Positions 1 to 8,674 are shown, numbered from the stretch's first letter. The stretch: DNA of 64,000 nt from Streptomyces sp. NBC_01217 (GCF_035994185.1 NZ_CP108538.1:5619501-5683500), one strand, 5' to 3'. The notes: generated by a model from the sequence alone, not told the origin. Numbers and translations are program-made.

Positions 1-420
1 CTCGGCCTTCGCGGCCGCCGCCCGGGCGCCCCGGTAGGCGACGATCAGTTTCAGGCCCGTCTTCTGCGCCCTGCGGTTCTCCGCACGGTTCAGCTCGGTG
101 ACGTCGAACAGCCTGCGGTCCAGCTTGCCGGAGCTGATCAGCCGGTGTGCGTCGGCCGGGATGAGCAGCGTGTGCCCGTCGCGTATCTGCCGCTGCACGG
201 GTATGTGCTCGCGCCCCTTGGCGGGCCGGAAGTTCAGGACCCGGCCCTTGCCGTCCACCGTGACGCGGTCGCCGGTGATGAGCGTCAGCCGGTGCTGGGC
301 CACGGGCTCGGCACCCTTCGGCCGGGCGGTGTCGGGACGGGCCATGGCCGGGGTGGTCATCCCGGCGGCGAGCGCCACGGCGGCTGCCGTGGCGATGGTC
401 GATACACACGCGTTTCTCAC
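1..420 (-). CDS. S8 (subtilisin-like) secreted serine peptidase, N-terminal part only
   Basis: The gene runs off the left edge, so only the first 140 residues are present. They begin with a Sec signal peptide (MRNACVSTIATAAAVALAAG, cleavage probably after TTPAMA). Next comes the propeptide-type segment of large Streptomyces S8 peptidases, with the phrases HRLTLITGDRVTV, LLIPADAHRLI, KLDRRLFDVTEL and TGLKLIVAYRG. The Asp/His/Ser catalytic domain would lie outside the window. A GGGGGAG motif lies about 13-20 nt before GTG 420. TTG 430-432 is in frame upstream but too close to that motif. The family call rests on remembered propeptide wording, because no catalytic motif can be seen. Confidence 0.7.
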   Translation of the reverse strand, partial: MRNACVSTIATAAAVALAAGMTTPAMARPDTARPKGAEPVAQHRLTLITGDRVTVDGKGRVLNFRPAKGREHIPVQRQIRDGHTLLIPADAHRLISSGKLDRRLFDVTELNRAENRRAQKTGLKLIVAYRGARAAAAKAE

Positions 421-764
421 GTGTCTGCGCAACTCTCCCCCTGGAGAATCAGGCGGCCCCCGGAGGGGCCGCTGGTCAGTCGGCACCGATGGGAGGCCGG
501 TGCCGGCCGGTTCACGTACCTAGAGGGGGAATTGATCGCAAGGGTTCACAGAAACCGCACAGGTGACAGGAGTTGACGGAAGTTCATCGGTCCGGGGCGA
601 TCCGGAGGGGCGGATGCCGGATGTGCGCCCGGCGGCCGGAACGGCTGTTGGGCAGGGCGCGGGGCATGGACGGGGCAGGGCGGGCGGGCCGGGGCGCCGG
701 GAAAGTGCGGGAGCGGGCAGCGATGAGTTTCGGCCGCCGCGCCGGTCTCCCTGATGTGGAAGCC
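421..764. other. Intergenic region between the S8 peptidase and the STAS gene
   Basis: No gene is supported here. It holds the leader of the minus-strand peptidase, including a GC hairpin (GCGGCCCC with GGGGCCGC) around 452-472, and the promoter region of the plus-strand STAS gene. A TTGACG hexamer lies at 574-579, but I see no well-placed -10 partner. Open frames here have a high-Arg/Gly composition typical of noncoding high-GC DNA. Confidence 0.4.
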
Positions 765-1115
765 ATGACCCCGATCGTTCTCGTCGTCACCGGCCGCGTC
801 ACGCGGGCCGCGGTGCCGGGTCTCTGCGCCGAGCTGGAGGCGCTGCTGTACGACTCCGAGGGCGCCGTCCGCGACCCGGACGCCGGGGTGGACTGCGATG
901 TGGGCGGGGTCGTACAGGCGGACCTGACCCTGGTGGAGGCGATAGCGCGGCTGGGGCTGGTCGCACGCCGCGCGGGCGGCAGACGCCTGCGGCTGCGCAA
1001 TGTGCCACCCGAGCTGAAGAACCTGCTCGACCTGGTGGGCCTGGCCGATGTGGTGGACGTGGCATGCGGGACCGGGACCGGGGGCGGGGGCGGGGCCGCG
1101 GGGAACGAGGCCTGA
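765..1115 (+). CDS. STAS-domain protein (anti-sigma-factor-antagonist-like)
   Basis: A 116-residue protein. Residues 1-95 look like a STAS domain: a first strand (PIVLVVTGRV), a conserved Asp-containing strand (VDCDVGGVVQADLTLVEAIA), and the closing RLRLRNVPPELKNLLDLVGL helix typical of this fold. The position of the phosphorylatable Ser of SpoIIAA-type antagonists holds a different residue (GGVVQADL), so it may not be a phosphorylated antagonist. The C-terminus is a Gly-rich tail. ATG 765 starts the domain directly; ATG 723 is in frame and possible. No anti-sigma kinase partner lies next to it. Confidence 0.6.
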   Translation: MTPIVLVVTGRVTRAAVPGLCAELEALLYDSEGAVRDPDAGVDCDVGGVVQADLTLVEAIARLGLVARRAGGRRLRLRNVPPELKNLLDLVGLADVVDVACGTGTGGGGGAAGNEA

Positions 1116-1161
1116 AGGGGCCGCGCCCGGGGGAGCGCGCCCCGCCTGCCCCGCCCGGCGT

Positions 1162-1482
1162 TCAGTCCCCGTCCCAGCCCGCCGGCCTTCTCGCCTTGAT
1201 CCGTGTGCAGACCACCTGGCGGTCGTGCGGGACCGCCGTGGCCGTGAGGAAGGCCGTCGCCGTGGGGAGCGGCGACGCCGCGAGGAACGGATCCGGCGCG
1301 CCGCACTCGTTCTCCGGCTGCGGCCCCGGTCCGCCGATGGAGGCGGGATCAGGAGTCCGGGAGGTTCCGGGCGCGGGCCCTTCGGTCGCGGAGGGCTCGC
1401 CCAGCCATTGGGTCAGCCCCCAGCCACCGGCCGCCAGCACCATCCAGCCCGCCACCAGCCCGTTCCGTATGCCGCGCTTCAC
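1162..1482 (-). CDS. Small single-pass membrane protein coupled to the ECF sigma factor
   Basis: A 106-residue protein with a basic N-terminus (VKRGIRNG), one membrane segment at about residues 9-27 (LVAGWMVLAAGGWGLTQWL) and an outside, Pro-rich tail with two cysteines (NECGAP, VVCTRIKA). Its GTG overlaps the sigma-factor stop as GTGA, so the two are translationally coupled. The position directly after a sigma gene suggests an accessory or regulatory partner. There is no anti-sigma zinc motif (HxxxCxxC), and the cytoplasmic N-terminus is too short for an anti-sigma domain. Function unknown. Confidence 0.6.
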   Translation of the reverse strand: MKRGIRNGLVAGWMVLAAGGWGLTQWLGEPSATEGPAPGTSRTPDPASIGGPGPQPENECGAPDPFLAASPLPTATAFLTATAVPHDRQVVCTRIKARRPAGWDGD

Positions 1483-2468
1483 GCGGCGCCGGCGTCGAGG
1501 TGATCCGGGAGGCCGAACAGCGGGAACCAGCGGGGCGTGTCCAGAAAGCAGTGCAGGCCGGTGATGGCACCCTCCGAGATGTCGATGACCTGCACCGCCC
1601 ACGGCACGAACCCCGGCCCGTCCGGATTCGGCTTGTAATGCGCGAACGCCGGGGTGCCGTTCGCCTCCGTCGCCACCAGCCGTGAGCCCTCGCAGCTCGC
1701 GCCGATCGAGACCATGAAGCCCGTGATGTCGTCGTGCCCCCGGAGCCAGAGGTCGAACGGCGGCATGGTCATCACGGCGTCCTCGTGGAGCAGCGCGGTC
1801 AGCGCCGCCATGTCGTACCCCTCGAAGGCCGCGACGTACCGATCGAGGAGCTTGCGCTGCTCGGCGTCGAGCGGATCGGCGGTGTCGGCAATCTGCCCCG
1901 CGTGTTCCGCGAGGGTCGCGCGCGCCCGTTGGAGGGCGCTGTTGACCGAGGCGACGGAGGTGTCGAGCAGCTCGGCGGCCTCGCTCGCCTTCCAGGCCAG
2001 CACCTCGCGCAGGATCAGCACGGCCCGCTGCTTGGGCGGCAGATGCTGCAGCGCGGCCACGAACGCGAGCCGCACCGACTCCCGCGCCACCGCGGCCTCC
2101 GCGGGGTCGGTCACCGACGGCAGGATCCGCCCGTCCGGCATCGGCTCCAGCCAGGTGTCCTGCGACCGCGGGTTCAGTGCCGCCTGGGCCAGCGGCGTCG
2201 GGCCCGTCAGATCGACCGGGCGGGCCCGCTTCTTCCCCGCGTTCAGCATGTCCAGACAGACGTTGGTGGCGATCCGGTACAGCCAGGACCGCAGCGAGGA
2301 ACGCCCCTCGAACTTCTCGAAGTTGCGCCAGGCACGCACCAGCGTGTCCTGCACCGCGTCCTCCGCCTCGAAGGCCGAGCCGAGCATCCGGTAGCAGTAG
2401 CCGGTCAGCTCGACCCGGTGTTCCTCCAGACGGCTGTCGATGTCCGCCGTGGCTGTCTGATCACTCAT
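1479..2468 (-). CDS. ECF sigma-70 factor with C-terminal SnoaL-like domain (SigG/SigX5-like)
   Basis: A 329-residue group IV sigma factor. Region 2 is at about residues 15-80 (GYCYRMLGSAFEAEDAVQDT, FEGRSSLRSWLYRIATNVCL), region 4 at about 130-190 (LQHLPPKQRAVLILREVL, then a helix-turn-helix around ASVNSALQRARA). About 120 further residues resemble SnoaL/NTF2 folds (LLHEDAVMTMPPFDLWLRG, ending CFLDTPRWFPLFGLP). Fused SnoaL domains replace or supplement an anti-sigma factor in SigG/SigJ-type ECFs. A GGGGTGGAG ribosome site precedes ATG 2468. The small inverted repeat AGCTT-ttcgg-AAGCT lies upstream at about 2506-2520. The target regulon cannot be told from the sequence. Confidence 0.88.
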   Translation of the reverse strand: MSDQTATADIDSRLEEHRVELTGYCYRMLGSAFEAEDAVQDTLVRAWRNFEKFEGRSSLRSWLYRIATNVCLDMLNAGKKRARPVDLTGPTPLAQAALNPRSQDTWLEPMPDGRILPSVTDPAEAAVARESVRLAFVAALQHLPPKQRAVLILREVLAWKASEAAELLDTSVASVNSALQRARATLAEHAGQIADTADPLDAEQRKLLDRYVAAFEGYDMAALTALLHEDAVMTMPPFDLWLRGHDDITGFMVSIGASCEGSRLVATEANGTPAFAHYKPNPDGPGFVPWAVQVIDISEGAITGLHCFLDTPRWFPLFGLPDHLDAGAA

Positions 2469-2604
2469 CGCTCCACCCCTGTTGCGCTGTGATGCCGCTC
2501 ACTTCAGCTTTTCGGAAGCTACCGCAGGCCACTGACAACAGGGGTGGGAAGTGCCGAAGCGGCACACGTTCCGGTCACGCTCCGCTCAGGTGTCGGTCAG
2601 CCCG

Positions 2605-3330
2605 TCAGGTGCCGGGCTTGCGCCCGTACACGTACACGTCGTCGCCGTTCCTCAGCAGGTTCCAGTACGACTTCGCGTCGGCGCGGCGCATGTTGACGCA
2701 GCCGTGCGACCCCGGCGGGTTCCACATCTTCAGGTCCACCGAGTGGAACGCCTGACCGCCGTCGAAGAACTGGGAGTACGGCATCGGCACGTGGTAGATC
2801 GTCGACCAGTGATTGAGGTGCCGCAGGTAGATCTTCTTGGACCCGGTGCGGGTCTCGTACCCGTTGCGGCCGCTGCGGATCGGCACCGGACCGTACTTCA
2901 GCTTGGCGCCGTCCTGGATCCAGCTCAGCTGCCGGGTCAGGTCCACACATGCGATGCGCCCCCTGTTGGTGGGGCACTTCTTGGCCTTGTTCGGGTTCTT
3001 GCCGGCCGCCTTCTGGGCCGTGAGCGTCTTCATCGTGCGCCAGGTGACCGGCCCCGCGTAACCGATGTCGGGCGTGATCCCGTAGGTGCGCTGGAAGGAC
3101 CGGATGGCCTTGCAGTCGGCGGCCGACTGCTTGCCGTCGACCGTCCGGTGCAGATACTTCTCGACCTGCTTCTGGTACGGCCCGGTGGACGTCGTGCAGG
3201 ACGCCGCCTGCGCGGATCCGCCGGTGCCCAGGACCAGGGCGGGCGCCGCCATCAGACCGGCGGCGGTCAGTGCGAGCGCGCGCCGCGCCCGTATCCCCCG
3301 GATGTTGCGTATGTTCCCCGCGACTCTCAT
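2605..3330 (-). CDS. Secreted L,D-transpeptidase (YkuD) with peptidoglycan-binding domain
   Basis: A 241-residue exported enzyme that would make 3-3 crosslinks in peptidoglycan. An N-terminal signal peptide ends near GGSAQAA. A PG_binding_1-like domain follows at about residues 45-95 (EKYLHRTVDGKQSAADCKAI, FQRTYGITPDIGYAGPVTW), then the YkuD domain at about 115-240 with the active-site block GSHGCVNM (His209, Cys211). ATG 3330 is chosen because GGGGAG stands 9 nt ahead of it; TTG 3339 is in frame but too close. A CGTCTA hexamer, like the -10 of cell-envelope ECF promoters, lies near 3377-3382, but I find no matching GGAAC. Confidence 0.9.
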   Translation of the reverse strand: MRVAGNIRNIRGIRARRALALTAAGLMAAPALVLGTGGSAQAASCTTSTGPYQKQVEKYLHRTVDGKQSAADCKAIRSFQRTYGITPDIGYAGPVTWRTMKTLTAQKAAGKNPNKAKKCPTNRGRIACVDLTRQLSWIQDGAKLKYGPVPIRSGRNGYETRTGSKKIYLRHLNHWSTIYHVPMPYSQFFDGGQAFHSVDLKMWNPPGSHGCVNMRRADAKSYWNLLRNGDDVYVYGRKPGT

Positions 3331-3415
3331 GTACGCCAACTCCCCTTCGCGCGCGGTGAGGTGATTCCGCCTGCTAGACGCGCGTCGGGGAGTGGTTGGT
3401 TGTGCGCCGTATGTC

Positions 3416-4723
3416 TCAGTTCTGTACGGATGCCACCGGCATCGGCCGGAGCCGCTCGGCGCGTGCGGCCCGCGTCCCGTACAGCGTGATCGAGACGACG
3501 CCGAGGACCGCGAACAGTCCCAGCCACACGGTCCCGGCCCAGCCCCCGGCGTGGAAGGCGACCGCGCCGAGCGTGCCGCCCGCGCTGGAGCCCAGGTAGT
3601 ACGCGGACTGGTAGAGCGCCGACGCCTGGGCGCGGCCCGTCGTCGCCGTACGGCTCACGGACGAGGAGGCGACCGCGTGCCCGGCGAAGAAGCCCGCCGT
3701 GATCAGGACCAGGCCGAGGAGTACGGCGGCCAGCTGGTCGGCGAGCGAGAGCAGCAGACCGGCGGCCGTGGTCGAGACGGCCAGGTACAGCGCGCCCCGG
3801 CGGCCGAGCCGCGCGACCAGCCGGCCCGCCGCGGCGGAGGAGACCGTACCGACGAGGTAGACCAGGAAGACCGAGCCCACGACCCCCTGCGGGAGGCTGA
3901 ACGGCGCCTCCACCAGCCGGTAGCCGATCACGGTGTAGACCGCGCCGAACACCGTCATGAACAGCGCGCCGATCGCGTACAGCCGGCGCAGCAGCGGATC
4001 GGCGAGGTGCCCGCCCACCGTCTTCGCCAGGGCCTTCGGGTTCAGCGAACCGGGGGTGAAGTGCCGCGCCCTGGGGATCATGAAGTGGAAGACGGCCGCG
4101 CAGGCCACGGCCAGCAGCCCGACAGCGCCGAGCGCCGCGCGCCAGCCCCACAGCTGGGCGACCCAGCCGGTGAGGATGCGCCCGCTCATCCCGCCGATGC
4201 TGTTGCCCGCCACGAACAGTCCGATCGCGGCGATCAGCGCCTTCGGCCGTACCTCCTCCGCCAGATACGCCATCGCGGAGGCCGGCAGTCCGGCCAGTGC
4301 CGCGCCCTGGACGGCACGCAGTGCGATCAGCCAGCCCAGCGAGGGTGCGAACGGTACGAGCAGCCCGAGCAGTACGGCGACCGTCAGCGACGCGGTCATC
4401 ATCTGCCGCCGCCCGAACCGCTCGGAGAGCGCGCTCATCGGCAGCACACACAGCGCCAGTGCGCCCGTCGCGGCGGAGACCGTCCAGCTGGCCTGTCCGG
4501 CCGTGGCGCCGAAGGAGGCGGAGACGGCGGGCAGCAGGGCCTGGGTGGAGTAGAGGAGTGCGAAGGTCGCGACACCCGCGGCGAAGAGCGCGAAGCTCAT
4601 CCGGCGGTAGCCGGGGCGGCCCGGTTCGAGACGGTCCGGCACGGACGAAGCGGTGGCGACGGGGGACGGCTGGGTCGAGGCGGCCACGGTGAGGGTGGAC
4701 GCCCCGGTACTGGCAGGAGGCAT
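3416..4723 (-). CDS. MFS exporter, 12 TM, YnfM-like
   Basis: A 435-residue major facilitator with about 12 membrane helices after a roughly 40-residue Thr/Ala-rich cytoplasmic start. The motif-A loop reads ALSERFGRRQMM and the second-half equivalent GRLVARLGRRGALY. The sequence resembles the YnfM/arabinose-efflux-like group. It is divergent from a LysR regulator with 62 bp between the starts, a common regulator-exporter arrangement. Substrate unknown. The first ATG (4723) is used; an alternative is ATG at the YRRMSF step, just before helix 1. Confidence 0.85.
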   Translation of the reverse strand: MPPASTGASTLTVAASTQPSPVATASSVPDRLEPGRPGYRRMSFALFAAGVATFALLYSTQALLPAVSASFGATAGQASWTVSAATGALALCVLPMSALSERFGRRQMMTASLTVAVLLGLLVPFAPSLGWLIALRAVQGAALAGLPASAMAYLAEEVRPKALIAAIGLFVAGNSIGGMSGRILTGWVAQLWGWRAALGAVGLLAVACAAVFHFMIPRARHFTPGSLNPKALAKTVGGHLADPLLRRLYAIGALFMTVFGAVYTVIGYRLVEAPFSLPQGVVGSVFLVYLVGTVSSAAAGRLVARLGRRGALYLAVSTTAAGLLLSLADQLAAVLLGLVLITAGFFAGHAVASSSVSRTATTGRAQASALYQSAYYLGSSAGGTLGAVAFHAGGWAGTVWLGLFAVLGVVSITLYGTRAARAERLRPMPVASVQN

Positions 4724-4772
4724 GCTTCGAAAGTAGGCCTCCCGGTTTCATGCGTCCAATGCGCGAACTTGC

Positions 4773-4785
4773 GATAATCAATCCC
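4773..4785 (+). promoter_or_regulatory. Candidate -10 and leaderless start for the LysR gene
   Basis: GATAAT at 4773-4778 is followed by 7 nt and then ATG 4786, with no Shine-Dalgarno sequence. This spacing would place the transcription start at the initiation codon. No clear -35 is visible, as often in Streptomyces. Confidence 0.45.
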
Positions 4786-5739
4786 ATGGTGCATGAACGC
4801 AGCTCACAGCCCCGGCTGTCACCCAGCAGTTACGAAGAAGACATTCGCGCCGTCCTCGCGCCGCGGCTGGCCCACTTCGAGGCGGTGGCCCGCCACGAGC
4901 ACGTCACCCGCGCCGCGCACGAGCTCGGCGTCCCGCAGTCGACGCTTTCGCGGGCGATGGTCAGGCTGGAACAGGACCTGGGAGTCGCCCTGTTCGCCCG
5001 CAAGGGCCGCACCGTCTCCCTCACCCCCGCGGGCCGCACCTTCCTCGGCTCCGCCGAGCGGGCCCTCGCCGAGGTCGAGAAGGCCGCCGACTCCGTACGG
5101 GCCGACGCCGACCCGGCCACCGGCAAGGTCGCCTTCGGCTTTCTGCACACCATGGGCTCCGAGACCGTACCCGCCCTGATCCGCGCCTTCCGCGCCGACC
5201 ACCCCCGGGTCCGCTTCCAGCTCGTGCAGAACTACGGCGAGGCGATGATCGAACGCCTCCGGGCCGGCGGGCTCGACCTCTGCCTCACCTCACCCGTCCC
5301 GGACGCCCCCGACCTCGTCTCCCGCCGCCTCGACGAACAGCGGCTGCGCCTCGTCGTCCCCGAGGACCACCGCCTCGCCGCGCGCCGCCGCATCCGCCTG
5401 GCGGAGGCCGCCGACGAAAAGTTCGTCACCCTCGAACCCGGGTACGGCCTGCGGCGGATCACCGACGACCTGTGCGCGCAGGCGGGCTTCGCACCCCGTG
5501 TGGCCTTCGAGGGCGAGGAGACGGAGACCCTGCGCGGCCTGGTCGCGGCGGGCCTCGGCGTGGCCCTGCTGCCACCGCCCGCGGTGCCCCGCCCCGGCGT
5601 CGTCGAACTCACCGTCACGGCCCCGAGAGCGGCCCGCGAGATCGGCGTCGCCTGGCTGGACGGCCACCCGGACACCCCACCGGTGGCCGCCTTCAAACGC
5701 TTCCTGCTGTCGCGCAGGGGCCACCTGCTGCCGGACTGA
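4786..5739 (+). CDS. LysR-family transcriptional regulator
   Basis: A 317-residue LTTR. The winged helix-turn-helix is at about residues 20-78 (HFEAVARHEHVTRAAHELGV, PQSTLSRAMVRLEQDLG, VALFARKGRTVSLTPAG), followed by the linker helix and a two-lobed effector domain (GFLHTMGSETVPALIRAF, QNYGEAMIERLRAGGLDLCL, GLGVALLPPP). The divergent MFS gene is its probable target. ATG 4786 is preferred over ATG 4750 because a -10 hexamer lies 7 nt upstream of it. Inducer unknown. Confidence 0.9.
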   Translation: MVHERSSQPRLSPSSYEEDIRAVLAPRLAHFEAVARHEHVTRAAHELGVPQSTLSRAMVRLEQDLGVALFARKGRTVSLTPAGRTFLGSAERALAEVEKAADSVRADADPATGKVAFGFLHTMGSETVPALIRAFRADHPRVRFQLVQNYGEAMIERLRAGGLDLCLTSPVPDAPDLVSRRLDEQRLRLVVPEDHRLAARRRIRLAEAADEKFVTLEPGYGLRRITDDLCAQAGFAPRVAFEGEETETLRGLVAAGLGVALLPPPAVPRPGVVELTVTAPRAAREIGVAWLDGHPDTPPVAAFKRFLLSRRGHLLPD

Positions 5740-5793
5740 ATCGGGGACACCGCGACCACGTCTCCACCGTGTACGGCAACGCGCCATGCCCCC

Positions 5794-6561
5794 TCACTCC
5801 CGCAACGACCTCCCGAACCCCGCCGCCAGCGGCATTCGCAACCCCAGCGGGGGCGGCGCCGCCAGGGCGTCGGCGACGGGGCGGGCGTAGGCGCGGCCGA
5901 AGAGCGATCCGCGGACGAAGTCCGTTGCCAGGGCCGTCACTTCGGCACGGTGCTGGCGCAGGCCGTGGCCGTCCGAGTGGACCTCGAAGCGGCAGGTGTC
6001 GCGATTGGCCTTTTTGGCGCGCTCGGCGAGGCGGAAGGACAGTTCGGGGTCGGTGCGGGCATCGTTCGTGCCATGGACGAGGAGGACCTTGCGGCCCAGC
6101 AGATGTTTGACCGGCTCCGGCTCCGGTTCGCCCGTCGCGTTGTCGGGCAGCCAGGGGGCCATCGCCAGAACGGAGTTGACCGCCGCATGACCACCCGCCC
6201 GGAGTGCGGCCCGGCCGCCCATGCCGTGGCCGGCGAGGCAGACGGGGACGTCGCCGTAGCGCCGTACGACCTCGTCCACCGCCCATCGGGCGTCCGCCGC
6301 GAGCTGTGCGTCGGTCGCGTTCCAGCCGCGGCAGCGGTAGCGCACGACATGCGCGGCGAGCCCGTCCTCCTGGGCCGCGCGGGCCAGGGTGCGGGCCAAC
6401 GGCAGCTGGAGGGCGTACGAGAGAGTGGAGGGGCGGCGGTGCGAGTCGGCCTCGCCGTCCGGGAGCAGCAGAACCACGCCGCTGACCGCAGATGGTGCTC
6501 CGGCCGTCCTGACGGCCCGTCCCAGCCTTGCAGCAGGCAGGGGGAGTGCGCGCTGTGCCAT
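5794..6561 (-). CDS. Alpha/beta-hydrolase-fold protein with Gly in place of the nucleophile
   Basis: A 255-residue protein with the dienelactone-hydrolase-like plan: VVLLLPDGEA strand, nucleophile elbow VCLAGHGMGGRAAL (residues 108-119), acid loop LLVHGTNDARTDPE (Asp167 or Asp171) and histidine loop SDGHGLRQH (His199). The elbow should read GxSxG. The nucleophile position (residue 113) is Gly, codon GGC at 6223-6225, so the usual acyl-enzyme chemistry is not possible. The acid and His are kept, so it may be a binding protein or use another mechanism. It is convergent with lysR and divergent from add. The start has no clear ribosome site. Confidence 0.8.
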   Translation of the reverse strand: MAQRALPLPAARLGRAVRTAGAPSAVSGVVLLLPDGEADSHRRPSTLSYALQLPLARTLARAAQEDGLAAHVVRYRCRGWNATDAQLAADARWAVDEVVRRYGDVPVCLAGHGMGGRAALRAGGHAAVNSVLAMAPWLPDNATGEPEPEPVKHLLGRKVLLVHGTNDARTDPELSFRLAERAKKANRDTCRFEVHSDGHGLRQHRAEVTALATDFVRGSLFGRAYARPVADALAAPPPLGLRMPLAAGFGRSLRE

Positions 6562-6628
6562 GACAGAACAGTGTCAGAAGGGCAGGTGTACTCCACCCGT
6601 ATTCGCGGTCACTGTTACGTATCGGCGA

Positions 6629-6664
6629 GCGACAATCTACGCGCGTAGGCGCTAGAGTGCCCAG
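6629..6664 (+). promoter_or_regulatory. add promoter with nucleoside operator CTACGCGCGTAG, leaderless
   Basis: A -35-like GCGACA (6629-6634), an 18-bp spacer and -10 TAGAGT (6653-6658) lie 6 nt before ATG 6665. The perfect 12-bp palindrome CTACGCGCGTAG fills 6637-6648, inside the spacer, where a bound repressor would block RNA polymerase. The same 12-mer precedes deoC and deoD. Confidence 0.65.
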
Positions 6665-7819
6665 ATGATGAGCCCGACCCTCCATGTGCCCGGCCAGGAC
6701 CAGATCCGGCGTGCCCCCAAGGTCCTCCTCCACGACCATCTCGACGGCGGCCTGCGCCCCGGAACGATCGTCGACCTCGCCCTCGCGAGCGGCTACGACG
6801 GACTTCCCGAGACCGAGCCCGACAAGCTCGGCGTCTGGTTCCGCGAGGCGGCCGACTCCGGATCGCTGGAGCGCTACCTGGAGACCTTCGCCCACACCTG
6901 CGCCGTCATGCAGACCCGCGACGCACTGGTCCGGGTGGCCGCCGAGTGCGCCGAGGACCTGGCCGCGGACGGTGTCGTGTACGCCGAGGTGCGGTACGCC
7001 CCCGAGCAGCACCTGGAAGCCGGGCTGACCCTCGAAGAGGTCGTCGAGGCCGTCAACGAGGGCTTCCGCGAGGGCGAGCTCCGGGCCCGCCGGGACGGGA
7101 ACCGCATCCGGGTGGGCGCGCTCCTCACCGCGATGCGGCACGCCGCCCGCTCCCTGGAGATCGCCGAACTCGCCAACCGCTACCGCGATCAGGGCGTCGC
7201 CGGCTTCGACATCGCGGGCGCGGAGGCGGGCTTCCCGCCCACCCGGCACCTCGACGCGTTCGAGTACCTCAAGCGCGAGAACAACCACTTCACCATCCAC
7301 GCGGGCGAGGCCTTCGGCCTGCCGTCGATCTGGCAGGCCCTCCAGTGGTGCGGCGCCGACCGGCTCGGCCACGGTGTCCGCATCATCGACGACATCGAGG
7401 TCGCCGAGGACGGCACCGTGAAGCTCGGCCGCCTCGCCTCCTACGTACGCGACAAGCGCATCCCGCTGGAGCTGTGCCCGACCTCCAACCTCCAGACCGG
7501 CGCCGCCGCCTCGTATGCCGAGCACCCCATCGGGCTGCTGCGGAAGCTGCATTTCCGGGCCACCGTGAACACGGACAACCGGCTGATGAGCGGTACTAGC
7601 ATGAGCCAGGAATTCGAGAAGCTGACCGAGACCTTCGGATACACGCTCGACGACATGCAGTGGTTCACCGTCAATGCGATGAAGTCGGCGTTCATTCCTT
7701 TCGATGAACGTCTGGCGATGATCAACGACGTCATCAAGCCCGGATATGCCGAGCTGAAGTCCGAGTGGCTCTTCGAACAGACCGCTGCGACCAGCGTGTA
7801 TTCCAGCCCCGCGGGCTGA
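6665..7819 (+). CDS. add: Adenosine deaminase
   Basis: A 384-residue cytoplasmic zinc enzyme converting (deoxy)adenosine to (deoxy)inosine. Metal and catalytic motifs are intact: HDHLDGG (His23, His25), [10 protein letters not shown] (zinc His and catalytic Glu), RLGHGVR and the NTDNRLMS strand carrying the metal Asp. The family is usually 340-380 residues. ATG 6665 or ATG 6668 can start it; both lie just after a -10 hexamer, suggesting a leaderless mRNA. Its product feeds DeoD (38.0 kb), and the shared operator suggests co-regulation with deoC and deoD. A strong hairpin terminator follows. Confidence 0.95.
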   Translation: MMSPTLHVPGQDQIRRAPKVLLHDHLDGGLRPGTIVDLALASGYDGLPETEPDKLGVWFREAADSGSLERYLETFAHTCAVMQTRDALVRVAAECAEDLAADGVVYAEVRYAPEQHLEAGLTLEEVVEAVNEGFREGELRARRDGNRIRVGALLTAMRHAARSLEIAELANRYRDQGVAGFDIAGAEAGFPPTRHLDAFEYLKRENNHFTIHAGEAFGLPSIWQALQWCGADRLGHGVRIIDDIEVAEDGTVKLGRLASYVRDKRIPLELCPTSNLQTGAAASYAEHPIGLLRKLHFRATVNTDNRLMSGTSMSQEFEKLTETFGYTLDDMQWFTVNAMKSAFIPFDERLAMINDVIKPGYAELKSEWLFEQTAATSVYSSPAG

Positions 7820-7844
7820 TCCGCACCTCTGCGGAACTGCGGAG

Positions 7845-7877
7845 AACGGCCGGGAAAGCGAATTCCCGGCCGTTTTT
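7845..7877 (+). terminator. Rho-independent terminator of add
   Basis: A perfect 12-bp stem (AACGGCCGGGAA with TTCCCGGCCGTT), a 6-nt loop and a T run at the 3' side. It lies 25 bp after the add stop. Confidence 0.85.
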
Positions 7878-7964
7878 CCGTATGTCGGCATGTTTGCGGG
7901 AAGGGCGGTGAGCTGACTACGTTTCAGAGCCGCTCACATCCCTCTCCCCAAGGATGAATTTCAC

Positions 7965-8282
7965 ATGAAGCAGTCTGCTGTCAGGACTCTCGGCGTCGCC
8001 GCTCTCGGTGCCGCTTTCGCCGCTGCCGCAGCGGGTACCGCCTCGGCCACTGCCCTGCCGGTCGACGCAGCGACAACCGCCCTGCCGATGGCCGGCACGG
8101 CACTGGAGACCGCGACCAGGACCCTGCCGGTCCAGGACACGGCCACCAAGCTCCTCGGCACCGGCCAGCAGAAGCTGGTCGGCGAGGCCACCAACCCCGT
8201 CAAGGGCCTGCTCGGCGGTCTGCCCGCGGGTGGCCTGACCACCGGCGGCCTGTCGGCCAACGGTCTCCCGCTCGGCGGCTGA
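7965..8282 (+). CDS. Small secreted protein of unknown function
   Basis: A 105-residue protein with a Sec signal peptide (MKQSAVRTLGVAALGAAFAA, cleavage near TASATA). The mature part of about 75 residues is low in complexity and rich in Thr, Leu, Pro and Gly (TALPVDAATTALPMAGTAL; LPAGGLTTGGLSANGLPLGG). AAGGA about 10 nt before ATG is a good ribosome site. It resembles the small secreted protein at 14062 in size and style (LPV, VGE, GLLGG phrases), so the two may be paralogues. No cysteine or lipobox. Function unknown. Confidence 0.75.
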   Translation: MKQSAVRTLGVAALGAAFAAAAAGTASATALPVDAATTALPMAGTALETATRTLPVQDTATKLLGTGQQKLVGEATNPVKGLLGGLPAGGLTTGGLSANGLPLGG

Positions 8283-8313
8283 TCCCTCGGCCCCGATCCA
8301 CTGATCCCTGTAC

Positions 8314-8365
8314 ACACGCCTGTGGGGCGGACACCCGGACCGGGTCATCCGCCCCACGGGCGTGT
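8314..8365. terminator. Bidirectional hairpin terminator
   Basis: Two 18-nt arms (8314-8331, 8348-8365) pair with one G-T wobble and enclose an inner ACCCGG/CCGGGT stem. It separates the secreted-protein gene from the convergent PspC gene. Confidence 0.75.
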
Positions 8366-8379
8366 TGTGCGTACGAGGG

Positions 8380-8580
8380 TCACCAGGCGGCGGACGACGT
8401 CTTCTCGGACGGGAACAGCAGCCACAGCGCCAGGTAGAGCAGGAACTGCGGCCCCGGCAGCAGACAGGAGACCAGGAAGATGATGCGCATGGTCCCCGCG
8501 GAGGTGCCGAAGCGCCGTGCCAGCGCTGCGCACACTCCGCCGATCATGCGTCCGTCACGGGGGCGGGCAAGTGCGGCCAT
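8380..8580 (-). CDS. PspC-domain membrane protein
   Basis: A 66-residue protein made almost wholly of a PspC domain: RDGRMIGGVCAALARRFG, then TMRIIFLVSCLLPGPQFLLY and LALWLLFPSE, forming one or two membrane helices. PspC proteins sense or buffer envelope stress. No pspA or two-component kinase is adjacent, and the neighbouring VanZ gene is transcribed the same way 94 bp upstream. A short stand-alone PspC is normal in Streptomyces. The specific role is unknown. Confidence 0.85.
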   Translation of the reverse strand: MAALARPRDGRMIGGVCAALARRFGTSAGTMRIIFLVSCLLPGPQFLLYLALWLLFPSEKTSSAAW

Positions 8581-8674
8581 GGTGGGCTCCTTCGCGAACC
8601 GTTGCTGAGGGAGCAGCTCCGTCGTGCTCCCGATGCCTCCATGGTGGCCCGGCGAACGAGGACAAAGCGTCGCT

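Noticed and set aside
5693..7891. Very long open frame on the minus strand opposite add and across the hydrolase gene
   Set aside because: It is a high-GC antisense shadow. It covers the certain add gene on the other strand, and its translation has no domain and biased Arg/Gly content.
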